A program made the position numbers and the translations under genes. From CAINVV01 sp037140615 (GTDB lineage Bacteria > Bacteroidota > Bacteroidia > Bacteroidales > Prolixibacteraceae), in NCBI GenBank assembly GCA_037140615.1, contig JBAXED010000005.1:8809-72808 (forward strand): a stretch of 64,000 nt of DNA. Direction: 5' to 3'. Each line of letters starts with the position of its first letter. The first letter of the stretch is position 1. This document shows, in pieces, positions 25,657-34,965 of this stretch. The notes under the pieces are model-generated. The model saw nothing but the letters and a program-made list of their open reading frames with translations, did no database searches and was not told the origin of the DNA.

Positions 25657-28050
25657 TCACGGACAATATTTAGCTATTTCCACCTTGGCGGGTTCATAAC
25701 CCAACTCCAACGCTTTCCGAAAATCGACACAAGCCGCTTCCTTCTGACTTAATCCTATTTTTGCCAGAGCCCGGTTATGGTAAGCTATCCCAACTGTTGG
25801 ATTCGAATCAATGTACTTTGTGTAATCCTCGATTGCACCGGTATAATCCTTCATGGTATGTTTGACTATTGCCCTTCTGTAAAAAGCCTCTGTAAATTTA
25901 GGATTCAGCTCAAGGAATTTTGTGTAATCAGCCAATGCTCCGGCAAAGTCTGAGAGGGAGTTTTTTGCCAATGCAAGGTTGTAATAAGCATTTGAAAACG
26001 CAGGATTGATCTCCAGCGCTTTGTTGTAATCTGCAATAGAGCCATTGTAATCCTTCAGGATGTTTTTTATATACCCTCTGTCTCCATAGGCTTCACTATC
26101 TTTTGGATTGGCTTCCAAATATTTGGAGATATCGGCCAAGGCGCCTGCATAATCCTTGAGGGCATACTTTGTAACTCCTCTTTTGTAGTACACTTCACTG
26201 TTTTTGGGATCCAGCACAATGGACTTATCAAAATCAGCTATTGCTCCAGTGTAGTCTTTTAAGGCATTTTTGATGACACCCCGACGCATGAAGAGCTCTC
26301 CCATATTTGGATTGAAACTGATTGCCATATCAAAGTCGGCAAGTGAACCGGAAAGATCGCTGACACCCATCTTGGCCAAACCCCTGTAGTAGTATGGATC
26401 TACAACTTTGGGGGCAGCTGCTGAAATATATTGATTCATTGATTCGATCGCTCCTTTGTAATCTTGCAACCCATATTTCGACAGGCCAATGTAATAATGG
26501 ACTTCTGTGAGTTTGGGATTCAGTGAAAGAGTCTTGGCCAAATCTTCGAGTGCCAATTTGTACTCTTTTAACAAGCAATATGACACACCCCGATAATGGT
26601 AAGGTTCAGCAAAAGTGGTATTCAATTCAATGATATGTGAGTAATCCTCTATCGCGGATTTGTAATCCTGAAGATTAAAGCGTGCCATGCCTCTGTCAAA
26701 AAGGGCATCTGTCCCCTGGGGATTAGTTTCCAGGTATTTGGAAAGATCTGCCAGTGCACCCTTGTAATCCAAAAGTCCCAGTTTGGTTGATCCAATTTTC
26801 GACAAGATCTCCTTGTTTTTGGGATTTGCCTGCATAGCACTGCTAAAGTCTGACATCGCATTTTTAAAGTCCCTTTGCATATACTCAAGTAATCCCTTGA
26901 TAAACAATGATTCCGCATTTTTCGGATCTTTTGCAAGAACTGCCGTGACATAGTCAGTAACCATTATGTCATAGATACTCTGCTTCGAAATGGCAAGTAT
27001 ATAATCTTCTGTTGCTCCTTTATAGTCATTTAATGCATATTTTGAGAAACCCCTGTTCAGATAAGGTTTCGCCTCGCCGGCAAATAATTTTATACTTTGT
27101 GTAAAGTCATCAATGCCACCTTTATGATCTTTGAGAGTGTTTTTTACAATACCTCTGCTACAATACGCATAACTATCAAACGGATATTGTTCAATTCTTT
27201 TGGTAAAATCATCGATGGCCCCCTGGTAATCCTTTAAATAGTATTTTGCAGTTGCTCTTTTAGAAAGGATCAAGGGATTTTTAGGATCCAGCACAATGGC
27301 TTTATCATAATCCTCTATCTCTCCTTTGAAATTTTTCATCAAAGAATTGATGTTTGCCCTGTCAAGATATATTTTAGCATTAGGGTCCAGCTCAATAACT
27401 TTTGAATAATCCTCCAGGGCACCTTGATAGTCCTTGAGGACTTCCCTTCTCACTCCCCTCTTTTTGTAACACCAAGCATCCTTTGGATCCAATTCTATTG
27501 CTTTGGTAAAATCTTCTACGGCTCCTTTAAAATCCCCCATAGTTTCTCTTGCATATCCTCTATTGGCAATCGCATTAACATTTTTAGGATCAAGCTTAAC
27601 AGCCATTTCAAAGTCTATCAATGCATCCTTGTACAATTCAAGATCCAGGTAGGATAAACCCCTTCCAACATACCCCTTAACACTCATTGAATCGATTTGA
27701 ATAAGCTTGCCATAATCAGAAGCAGCTCCACTGTAGTCTTCCAGCTCTTTTTTGCAAACAGCCCTGTTCAAAAAGCCCAATTTTGATTTTGGATTCAGTC
27801 TAATAAGCTGATCGAAATCTGCCATAGCCTCTCGGTAAAGCCCCAAATCCATTCTAGATGCCCCTCTGTTGTTGTATGCATCCTGCAAATCGGGATTTTT
27901 TTCAATGGCTTTGGTATAGTCGGCGATGGCACCTTGATAATCTTTTTTATCAAACTTAACATTGCCACTGGCATAAAATTCTTCAGCGGTTTGAGTGTAT
28001 CCGTGTAAAAAGGAGCTCAAAATCAGGAAAATGGTTAATAGTTTTTTCAT
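25657..28050 (-). CDS. Large secreted TPR protein
   Basis: 797 residues with a signal peptide (residues 1-20, ending HGYTQ). The remainder consists of about 22 tandem 34-residue TPR units of the type DYKGAIEDYTKAIELDPKNAEAYYNRGLAK, nearly unbroken to the last residues. This would form a long superhelix, most likely periplasmic, for protein-protein contacts. The repeats are homogeneous enough to suggest recent internal duplication. No partner domain is fused. It lies convergent with the LemA-DUF3137 operon. Confidence 0.88.
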   Translation of the reverse strand: MKKLLTIFLILSSFLHGYTQTAEEFYASGNVKFDKKDYQGAIADYTKAIEKNPDLQDAYNNRGASRMDLGLYREAMADFDQLIRLNPKSKLGFLNRAVCKKELEDYSGAASDYGKLIQIDSMSVKGYVGRGLSYLDLELYKDALIDFEMAVKLDPKNVNAIANRGYARETMGDFKGAVEDFTKAIELDPKDAWCYKKRGVRREVLKDYQGALEDYSKVIELDPNAKIYLDRANINSLMKNFKGEIEDYDKAIVLDPKNPLILSKRATAKYYLKDYQGAIDDFTKRIEQYPFDSYAYCSRGIVKNTLKDHKGGIDDFTQSIKLFAGEAKPYLNRGFSKYALNDYKGATEDYILAISKQSIYDIMVTDYVTAVLAKDPKNAESLFIKGLLEYMQRDFKNAMSDFSSAMQANPKNKEILSKIGSTKLGLLDYKGALADLSKYLETNPQGTDALFDRGMARFNLQDYKSAIEDYSHIIELNTTFAEPYHYRGVSYCLLKEYKLALEDLAKTLSLNPKLTEVHYYIGLSKYGLQDYKGAIESMNQYISAAAPKVVDPYYYRGLAKMGVSDLSGSLADFDMAISFNPNMGELFMRRGVIKNALKDYTGAIADFDKSIVLDPKNSEVYYKRGVTKYALKDYAGALADISKYLEANPKDSEAYGDRGYIKNILKDYNGSIADYNKALEINPAFSNAYYNLALAKNSLSDFAGALADYTKFLELNPKFTEAFYRRAIVKHTMKDYTGAIEDYTKYIDSNPTVGIAYHNRALAKIGLSQKEAACVDFRKALELGYEPAKVEIAKYCP

Positions 28051-28095
28051 CGTCTTAGTTTTAGTTGGTTTAATATGTTAATAGGACAGATTATT

Positions 28096-28980
28096 TCATG
28101 ACGCAATGCGTTTTCTAGAATATCCTTCGTTTAGGAAATATAGAATCATCAAAAAAAATCCGTTGCCAAGGATAAATGAGAGGATTAACCAGAACAACTT
28201 ATTTCCATTTCTTTCTTCAAAAATTTCCTTTTGTGGATTCAGCAATAGTATGGGTTGCTTTGAATCATATTTGACAGCCATCTTGATTGTCTTTTCAAAA
28301 TATGGGAAAAAGGAATCATGCGGAGTTCTTTCCAGGTATCTGAAGGAATTCATGTCGAATTGGTCAAAAGCGTTCAGGCTATCTTTCCAGAATTTCTCTT
28401 CCTTCATCAAGTGTTCAGCCCCTGAATTGAGCCTCCCAATGTTCTTGAAGTATTTTTTGGTCAGCCAGGCCTCAACTACTTTGCTACTGGTATCTGACTG
28501 GCATTTATAAACCGGGCATGCGACGAAAATCTGAAAATCCCAACCGGCATTTATCATTTTGCAGGTAGTATAAATACTGGCGTTGGATTTATCGATGTAA
28601 TAATTCTTAAGCGTGTAATATTTCGTCTTTGGATATTGATTAAGGTGGCTTATGTCATCAAGTGCGGTGATTTTTCCGGTTGCGGTTTCCAGATAGGATT
28701 GAGCCAATAATGAAGCTGGAATGATACAGATAGTAGCCAGGAGAACTTGCCATGAAAAACGAATCCAATTTCCTTTTGAAGGTTTAAGGAATATCAGGAA
28801 TACCACAAAAACAGGTAGTAATGGCAATAAAAACGGCAGCCAGAAATTGGTGAAATCCTTTGAAATCGAGTCAGAAACTGGTTCCAGAATGTAGTACCAG
28901 TTCAAAAAGGAGTAAATAGCAATAAAACCTGCAAAGGTCAGAAGGAAAGGAATATATGTTGCAGAAATCTGTTTCTTCAT
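28096..28980 (-). CDS. Membrane protein of unknown function
   Basis: About 294 residues from ATG 28980. An upstream in-frame ATG at 29016 overlaps a likely -7 box and is disfavoured. Three hydrophobic segments lie in the first 105 residues (YIPFLLTFAGFIAIYSFL, FWLPFLLPLLPVFVVFLIFL, VLLATICIIPASLLA). A soluble extracytoplasmic domain follows, with a LDDISHLNQYPKTKYYTL segment, and one C-terminal membrane helix (LFWLILSFILGNGFFLMILYFL). The layout (three plus one helices around a ~180-residue loop) is seen in Bacteroidota hypothetical proteins. I know no function. Confidence 0.65.
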   Translation of the reverse strand: MKKQISATYIPFLLTFAGFIAIYSFLNWYYILEPVSDSISKDFTNFWLPFLLPLLPVFVVFLIFLKPSKGNWIRFSWQVLLATICIIPASLLAQSYLETATGKITALDDISHLNQYPKTKYYTLKNYYIDKSNASIYTTCKMINAGWDFQIFVACPVYKCQSDTSSKVVEAWLTKKYFKNIGRLNSGAEHLMKEEKFWKDSLNAFDQFDMNSFRYLERTPHDSFFPYFEKTIKMAVKYDSKQPILLLNPQKEIFEERNGNKLFWLILSFILGNGFFLMILYFLNEGYSRKRIAS

Positions 28981-29013
28981 GCAATTAAATTTGGATCCAA
29001 CTTTTTTCAGAAC

Positions 29014-29021
29014 CAAATCTA
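29014..29021 (-). promoter_or_regulatory. -7 box TAGATTTG
   Basis: An exact TAnnTTTG match on the minus strand, 33 nt before the ATG at 28980. It overlaps the alternative ATG at 29016, which supports the later start. Confidence 0.45.
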
Positions 29022-29102
29022 CAAATTATTTCATATGTATATAAGTAGTTTTTTAGAGGATTTTTGGGTTGATGGAGACAAAATATATTTCGCTAAATTT
29101 AG

Positions 29103-31172
29103 TTACACGGAACCAAAACAATGCTTATCAACCAATGAGAGTAATTCATTTCTGTTAATTGGTTTGGAGATATAGTCGTTGCATCCTGATGCCAGTGCCT
29201 TTGATCTGTCGCTTGACAAACCATAAGCTGTTTGAGCGATGATGATAACATTCTTGTTAAATTGCCGAATCTGTTTGGCAACTTCATATCCATCCAAATC
29301 TGGCAAACCAATATCCAATAAAATCAAATCAAGATCCTTTGTCTTCCGGGATATTTCAACAGCTTTTAGCCCACTCGTCGCAATTAACACCTCATTACTG
29401 AATTTACCGGCGATCTCAACCAGGAACTGACTTGATATTTCATCGTCTTCGACAACCAGAATCTTGCGTAGTTTCGATTGATCTGTGGCGTTTTTCACCA
29501 AAGAATTTTGTTCATTATCTACAATTTCTGGCTCTTCGATATTGTAAGGTAGTGTAAAATAAAATATAGAACCCTTCCCGGGCAAACTTTCCACCCATAT
29601 TTCTCCACCAAGCATCTCAACAAATGCCTTAGATATTGACAACCCTAATCCGGCACCCTGCCGTGATTTTAAGTCAGCAATATCTGCCTGAACAAAGCGT
29701 TCGAATATGGCCTTTTGTCTTGCAAGGGGAATCCCGATACCTGTATCTTTTACGAAAAATTTCAGTTTAGACGCACGATTGTCTGTCTCTATCAACTCAT
29801 ACCCGAATTCAATTGATCCTTGTTCGCTGTATTTGATGGCGTTCTTTACCAAATTGGTAAGAATTGCAAAGAGTTTCTCCCGATCAGTAATGATGATGGC
29901 AATCTTTGAGGGAAGCTTTTTCTGAATGGACAAATGCATCCCCTTCTTTTCGACTTCTGGTTTAAAGAATGTATAGATGTAATCGATTTGATCGTTAATA
30001 TTCGATTTTTTCAAATTAATCTTCATCAAACCTGATTCAATTTTTGAAATATCAATAATGTCATTGATGATATTCAGCATTCTGGCACCGCTCTTTTCAA
30101 TGATGCTGATATACTGTTTCTGCTCATCTCCATTAAGATCAGGCAACTTTAAAAGTTCTGCAAAACCCAGAATACCATTCATGGGCGTCCGGATTTCGTG
30201 ACTCATATTGGCAAGAAATGCGGATTTAAGCCGATCACTTTCTTCGGCCTGCTCTTTTGCTTTTCTCAACTCTTCTTCGATCCTTTTTCGCTCTGCCATG
30301 TTTGAGTCGATTGAATTTCCTATGGAGCGTGACAAAAATGAAATTACCAATCCTGCGATAAGCAAAGAGAATATGTCGACAATGCCGCTATAAAATGCTG
30401 TTATGCTGTTGAAATATTTGTTGTTATAGACCTCAAAATAGTTTTCAGAAATCATGATGAGAAAAATTAAAGGCATGAGGCTTCTCATCATTCTGGCTCT
30501 TGTAGAAAGTCCAACAAAATAGCGAACAGGGTAGTTTTCCTTGCCAACAGCAATTAGAAAACCCATGGAACAAAACATGATTGCAATGGAAGTTGGCCAG
30601 GACATTGGGATTGTATTTACGTCATATAAAAACGGAACACCATATGAGTAACCTACAAAAACCGTATATCCGATTAAAAAAACTGTACTACTGAATATTG
30701 ATGAATATTTTTCCCCTTTCAAGAGAAGCAGCAAAAGGGAAATACTTAAAAAGAAGAAACACAATGCTGCTAAAACGGATGTTCTCCCAACCACAAGTCC
30801 ATCCTTAAAAATATCTACCGGACCAATTTTATCAGAAAGATTCCAGACATAATCAGTCTCATGATCGACAATCATTAAAATGGCATAGACTCCAATTACT
30901 ATGGCAGAACCGGTTAAGTATGAACGCCACAATCTATTTTTGTTTTTCTTGTGGATAAATGCAAGAGCTACTGCAGTAATCAGAAATAGAATGGCAGACT
31001 CTTCATCCATCGGGATGAATTTATTCCCCAAACTGTGAATATTATTGAATCCGAAAAACCATTCAAGGAGCCCTTGCAGTCCAAGCAGCATGGTTACCAG
31101 AGCACAAACAAGAACCACGGTTTTTTGCCAAAAATCATAATTGTGCTTCCTTGAAATAGTATATTTTCCCAT
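29103..31172 (-). CDS. Hybrid sensor histidine kinase with receiver
   Basis: 689 residues. The first ~285 residues hold about eight hydrophobic helices (a membrane sensor domain without a named family). A coiled coil leads to HisKA (ANMSHEIRTPMNGILGFAELL), HATPase (NLVKNAIKYS, DTGIGIP, GAGLGLSI) and a C-terminal receiver with KILVVEDDEIS, the phospho-acceptor LILLDIGLPD and the lysine in ISKPINRNEL. It would phosphorylate its own receiver and pass the signal to an unlinked partner. A second kinase gene lies 93 nt upstream on the same strand. Confidence 0.92.
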   Translation of the reverse strand: MGKYTISRKHNYDFWQKTVVLVCALVTMLLGLQGLLEWFFGFNNIHSLGNKFIPMDEESAILFLITAVALAFIHKKNKNRLWRSYLTGSAIVIGVYAILMIVDHETDYVWNLSDKIGPVDIFKDGLVVGRTSVLAALCFFFLSISLLLLLLKGEKYSSIFSSTVFLIGYTVFVGYSYGVPFLYDVNTIPMSWPTSIAIMFCSMGFLIAVGKENYPVRYFVGLSTRARMMRSLMPLIFLIMISENYFEVYNNKYFNSITAFYSGIVDIFSLLIAGLVISFLSRSIGNSIDSNMAERKRIEEELRKAKEQAEESDRLKSAFLANMSHEIRTPMNGILGFAELLKLPDLNGDEQKQYISIIEKSGARMLNIINDIIDISKIESGLMKINLKKSNINDQIDYIYTFFKPEVEKKGMHLSIQKKLPSKIAIIITDREKLFAILTNLVKNAIKYSEQGSIEFGYELIETDNRASKLKFFVKDTGIGIPLARQKAIFERFVQADIADLKSRQGAGLGLSISKAFVEMLGGEIWVESLPGKGSIFYFTLPYNIEEPEIVDNEQNSLVKNATDQSKLRKILVVEDDEISSQFLVEIAGKFSNEVLIATSGLKAVEISRKTKDLDLILLDIGLPDLDGYEVAKQIRQFNKNVIIIAQTAYGLSSDRSKALASGCNDYISKPINRNELLSLVDKHCFGSV

Positions 31173-31265
31173 CTTATAATTTTTTAATTTCAGATATTCG
31201 CAAGAATAGAATTATCAATATCTGATTGTATGATAGGTAAAGTCGGATGACCTGGAGATATTAGA

Positions 31266-32600
31266 CTATTTTACTGCTGGAATAGAGAAAGAAAATGTAC
31301 TTCCCTTTCCTACAGTGCTTTCAACCCAAATTCTCCCACCGAGTTTTTCCACAAATTCATTGCAGAGTAACAATCCTAATCCAGTGCCCTTTTCATTTGC
31401 CGTGCCTGTAGTTGAATGGACTTCCGAAATAATGAATAGTTTTTTCAAACTATTAGTTGATATGCCAACGCCATTGTCTGAAATAGAAATTGTTATAGCT
31501 GAAGGTGTTTGCACAGCACTGATATTTATTGAACCACCGTTGTTTGTAAATTTAATTGCATTTGAAATGAGATTTCTCAGAACTGTTTTTAACATTTCTT
31601 CATCGGCAAATACAGATAATTTGTCAGTTATAGAATAATTTATTGTGATGTTTTTTTCAATGGCAGTTGGGATGATGGTTTCCAGAATATCATTACATAA
31701 GTCTGTAAAACTAAGATTTTGTGGCCTATAGAGAATTTTACCTTGTTGAGTTTTTGCCCACATAAGAATATCTTCCAGCAAATTGAAGGTGCTTTGTGCG
31801 GATTTATTAATATGCCCTGCCAGATTCTTAATTTCTTCAATATCGAAATCCTGAATATTTTCATTTAGTAAATTCGATAAGCCAAGAAGTCCACTAAACG
31901 GACTTCTCAAATCGTGTCCAAGTACTGCAATGAAAAGGTCTTTGTCAGCATTGAGTTTTGCTAACTTTAAATTCTGTTGTTGAATTTTAAATTCTACTTG
32001 CTTTTGTTCTGTAATATCTTGTGAAATTCCAGTTAAAAATAAAGGGTTACCAATATCATCAAGGATTGCTTCTCCTGCTATTGCTAAAATAAATCGAATT
32101 GTTTTATCAGGCATTATAATTCGATATTCTATTGGCTTTTTTTCTGCAAATTCAGAAGCATTTGAAGGCAAGACAAGATATAAATCGTCTGGATGCATCA
32201 CTTTTGAAATCGCATCACCAAGAAGACCAGAGTAAGAGTTTTTATCGATTCCAAAAATATGGTACATTTCATCTGACCATATAACTTCTTTGGTTTTTAA
32301 ATTCCACTTCCAGTTTCCAAGATGTGCAACCGATTGAGCCGATTTCAATTCCATTTCTGAAACTCTATATTTTTCCTCGCTTTCTTTTAATGCCAGTTCT
32401 GCCAACTTGAGTTCTTCGTTTGTCAGAATTAATTCTCCGTTCTGCATTTCCAACTCAATTTGGTGAACCTGAAGTTCGTGATTGAGTTTCAGAATATCTA
32501 CTTCGGAAAGTTGTGAAGAGATTTTTGACGACTTCTTATACAATTGACCTTCTGCCTTTTGGCGAATAATTGTTGCTTTTAAGGGGTTCACTTTAACCAT
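31266..32600 (-). CDS. PAS-domain sensor histidine kinase
   Basis: 444 residues, with no membrane segment seen, so probably cytoplasmic. An N-terminal coiled coil (about 30-85, ELEMQNGELILTNEELK) precedes a PAS fold with PAC tail (HLGNWKWNLKTKEVIWSDEMY to LTGISQDITEQKQ). Then come HisKA with GHDLRSPFSGLLGLS and HATPase (NLISNAIKFTN, DNGVGIS, GTGLGLLL). Its kinase core resembles that of the propeller kinase at 17.5 kb. No response regulator is adjacent. The upstream spacer (32601-32777) holds no gene. Confidence 0.9.
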   Translation of the reverse strand: MVKVNPLKATIIRQKAEGQLYKKSSKISSQLSEVDILKLNHELQVHQIELEMQNGELILTNEELKLAELALKESEEKYRVSEMELKSAQSVAHLGNWKWNLKTKEVIWSDEMYHIFGIDKNSYSGLLGDAISKVMHPDDLYLVLPSNASEFAEKKPIEYRIIMPDKTIRFILAIAGEAILDDIGNPLFLTGISQDITEQKQVEFKIQQQNLKLAKLNADKDLFIAVLGHDLRSPFSGLLGLSNLLNENIQDFDIEEIKNLAGHINKSAQSTFNLLEDILMWAKTQQGKILYRPQNLSFTDLCNDILETIIPTAIEKNITINYSITDKLSVFADEEMLKTVLRNLISNAIKFTNNGGSINISAVQTPSAITISISDNGVGISTNSLKKLFIISEVHSTTGTANEKGTGLGLLLCNEFVEKLGGRIWVESTVGKGSTFSFSIPAVK

Positions 32601-32777
32601 TTTTACTTATTCTGTTTCTTAAAAATTGATCATAGACATTTGGTTTGAAGATTATTAGATGTAACAATTATTAAGTGGATTTGTTCCAGTGAAGAAAAAT
32701 TGCTAATTAAAATTGAAAAGGGAGTTTGCAGCATCCTTGCTTCCCCCCTGGTTTACAGGCTGCACGAAAAACCACAT

Positions 32778-32826
32778 AAAAAAAGAAAATCAGTTAACTA
32801 CATTTAATTGTAACTAACTGATTTTC
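32778..32826 (-). terminator. Rho-independent terminator of tRNA-Gly
   Basis: GAAAATCAGTTA (32785-32796) pairs perfectly with TAACTGATTTTC (32815-32826). Read on the minus strand, the stem is followed by seven T residues (32784-32778). The stem begins at the base next to the encoded CCA end, so processing or termination must occur immediately at the tRNA 3' end. Confidence 0.85.
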
Positions 32827-32902
32827 TGGAGCGGAAAACGAGATTCGAACTCGCGACCCTCAGCTTGGGAAGCTGATGCTCTACCGACTGAGCTACTTCC
32901 GC
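32827..32902 (-). tRNA. tRNA-Gly (anticodon CCC)
   Basis: The minus strand folds as a full cloverleaf: acceptor GCGGAAG with TTTCCGC, a D-arm with AGCTCAGTCGGTAGAGC, an anticodon stem TCAGC/GCTGA with loop TTCCCAA, and a T-arm GCGAGTTCGAATCTCGT. The anticodon is CCC, which reads GGG. The discriminator T and the CCA tail (32827-32829) are encoded in the DNA. Confidence 0.95.
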
Positions 32903-32958
32903 GATTTTAATAGAAGTGCAAATTTAATGTATTTTACAAGTTTATCAAGTTCCTTGAC

Positions 32959-34749
32959 CTACATTCTTTCCGGCACCTGAATCCCCAACAGAGAAAATCC
33001 GTTCTTGATGATTTTCCCTGCCGTTTGTGCAACAGCCAACCTGAAATCACGGATGGACAAATCCGGCTCATTCAGAATGGAATGGTCGTGGTAGAAGGAG
33101 TTGAACTCTTTGACCAGATCGTAGACATAATTGGCTACAACCGCCGGACTATGTGCCTTTCCTGCCTCTTTAATGACTTCAGGAAAGAGCGAAATGATCT
33201 TAAGCAGACTCCGTTCCTTGTCGTTGAGAATTGCCGTTTCTACTTTGCCTGGAATGGCGATTCCTGTCTCTTTTGCCTTGCGGAGGATGCTCTGAATCCT
33301 GGCATAAGTATATTGAATAAATGGACCTGTGTTTCCGTTGAAATCGATGGATTCTTCCGGATTAAAAGTCATCGTCTTTTTAGGATCGACCTTTAAGATG
33401 AAATATTTCAAGGCTCCAAGCGCCACAATATGGTAAATTTCTTCTTTCTCTGATTCGCTGTAACCCTCAAGTTTGCCCAGTTCCATGGATACAGCTCGTG
33501 CTACATCGATCATTCCGGCTACGAGATCATCAGCATCCACCACAGTACCTTCACGCGATTTCATCCGGCCGTTTGGCAATTCAACCATTCCATAAGAGAA
33601 ATGGTAAAGGTCTTTGCCCCATTTGTAGCCAAGTTTATCAAGCAGCAGCGATAGCACTTGAAAATGGTAGATCTGCTCATTGCCTACCACATAAATCATA
33701 TGATCAATGGGATAATCACGGTAGCGCAGCTGGGCCGTACCAATGTCCTGGGTAATGTAAACAGAGGTACCATCCGAGCGAAGCAAAATCTTTTTATCGA
33801 GACCCTCCTTCTCCAAATTGGCCCACACAGAAGTATCGCTCTCCTGCTGGAAAATTCCTTCCCTGACGCCACGCAGCACTTCATCGCGGCCAATGGTATA
33901 GGTATCAGATTCGTAATATATCTTGTCGAAATTAACGCCCAAAGTTTTGTATGTTTCGTCGAAACCGGCATAAACCCAGCCATTCATCGTTCTCCACAAT
34001 TTACGGACTTCCGCATCGTTGGACTCCCATTTAAGCAGCATTTCCCGTATTTCCAGAATGCTGGGAGCCTCTTCTTTGGCCTGCTCCTCACTCCTGCCCT
34101 GTGCAACAAGCTCGGCTATTTCACGCTTGTATTGCTGATCAAATTTGACATAATACTCACCTACCAGGTGATCTCCCTTTTTGCCATTCGTTTCAGGCGT
34201 TTCGCCATTGCCAAACTTCTGCCAGGCCACCATCGATTTGCAAATATGAACACCGCGGTCATTGACAATGTTGGTTTTTACCACCTTGTTGCCATTGGCT
34301 TTCATCACCTCTGCCAACGAAAATCCAAGCAAGTTGTTGCGGATATGCCCCAGATGGAGCGGCTTGTTGGTATTGGGGGAAGAATACTCGATCATGACCA
34401 GCTCTGACTCATCAGTGACAGGAACAAACCCGTATTTGTCATTGGCGATGGCAACATTCAACCTTTCAATCCAATAAGCATTATCAATTACCAGATTCAG
34501 AAATCCCTTCACGACATTGTAAGCAGATACTTCTTTCAGATTTAATACCAGGAATTCGCCAATCTCAGCACCTGTAGCTTCGGGAGATTTCTTAGACATC
34601 CTGAGAAATGGAAAAACCATTACTGTCTGGTCCCCCTCAAATTCACTTCGGGTAAGTTGTACCTGGACCTGTTCTGATTCTGTGGTTTGTCCGTAAAGAG
34701 TTTGGATTGCCCGGGCAACCTGATCTTTTATAATAAGTTCTATATTCAT
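32959..34749 (-). CDS. argS: Arginyl-tRNA synthetase
   Basis: 596 residues from the ATG at 34749 (MNIELIIKDQVARAIQ). The frame stays open 33 codons further upstream, but that extension is translated repeat sequence. A class I synthetase: an N-terminal additional domain, the HIGH-type motif SSPNTNKPLHLGHIRNN, the KMSKS-like RMKSREG and the C-terminal anticodon-binding helices ending LLGIQVPERM. It charges tRNA-Arg. It lies just downstream of the tRNA-Gly gene on the same strand, but as a separate unit with its own -7 box. Confidence 0.96.
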   Translation of the reverse strand: MNIELIIKDQVARAIQTLYGQTTESEQVQVQLTRSEFEGDQTVMVFPFLRMSKKSPEATGAEIGEFLVLNLKEVSAYNVVKGFLNLVIDNAYWIERLNVAIANDKYGFVPVTDESELVMIEYSSPNTNKPLHLGHIRNNLLGFSLAEVMKANGNKVVKTNIVNDRGVHICKSMVAWQKFGNGETPETNGKKGDHLVGEYYVKFDQQYKREIAELVAQGRSEEQAKEEAPSILEIREMLLKWESNDAEVRKLWRTMNGWVYAGFDETYKTLGVNFDKIYYESDTYTIGRDEVLRGVREGIFQQESDTSVWANLEKEGLDKKILLRSDGTSVYITQDIGTAQLRYRDYPIDHMIYVVGNEQIYHFQVLSLLLDKLGYKWGKDLYHFSYGMVELPNGRMKSREGTVVDADDLVAGMIDVARAVSMELGKLEGYSESEKEEIYHIVALGALKYFILKVDPKKTMTFNPEESIDFNGNTGPFIQYTYARIQSILRKAKETGIAIPGKVETAILNDKERSLLKIISLFPEVIKEAGKAHSPAVVANYVYDLVKEFNSFYHDHSILNEPDLSIRDFRLAVAQTAGKIIKNGFSLLGIQVPERM

Positions 34750-34756
34750 CAAATTA

Positions 34757-34963
34757 ATTGGAAAATGTGGAAATTTGAAAATTTGAAAATTAAGATGGTG
34801 CAAATTTAAGATTATCTGACCGAAATTGGTAGTTAAAAATCTGGACAAGGCAATTTGTTGGTGAATGACTTATTAAATTTCACTATATACGCACTCTTTA
34901 CCAAGCCGTAGTTATCTTCATTTTCACATTTCCACATTTCCCAATTTTCAAATTTCCTCATTG
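34757..34963. repeat. Inverted ACATTTCC/TTTTCAAAT word arms before argS
   Basis: The arm at 34757-34793 (GAAAATGTGGAAATTTG words) abuts the argS start, and the arm at 34911-34963 (TTCACATTTCCACATTTCCC words) abuts the stop of the next gene. The arms are imperfect reverse complements. Between them, TAAATTTG on the minus strand (34801-34808) is a possible -7 box for argS. Confidence 0.8.
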
Positions 34964-34965
34964 AA

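Noticed and set aside
28981..29016. Start of the membrane protein at 29016
   Set aside because: A TAGATTTG -7 box overlaps this codon. The ATG at 28980 gives a normal membrane-protein N-terminus.
33658..34407. 249-residue open frame opposite argS
   Set aside because: It is antisense to a highly conserved gene and the translation has no recognisable domain.
34750..34848. N-terminal extension of argS by 33 residues
   Set aside because: It is coded by the TTTTCAAAT word array, and known ArgS proteins start at the MNIELIIKDQ position.
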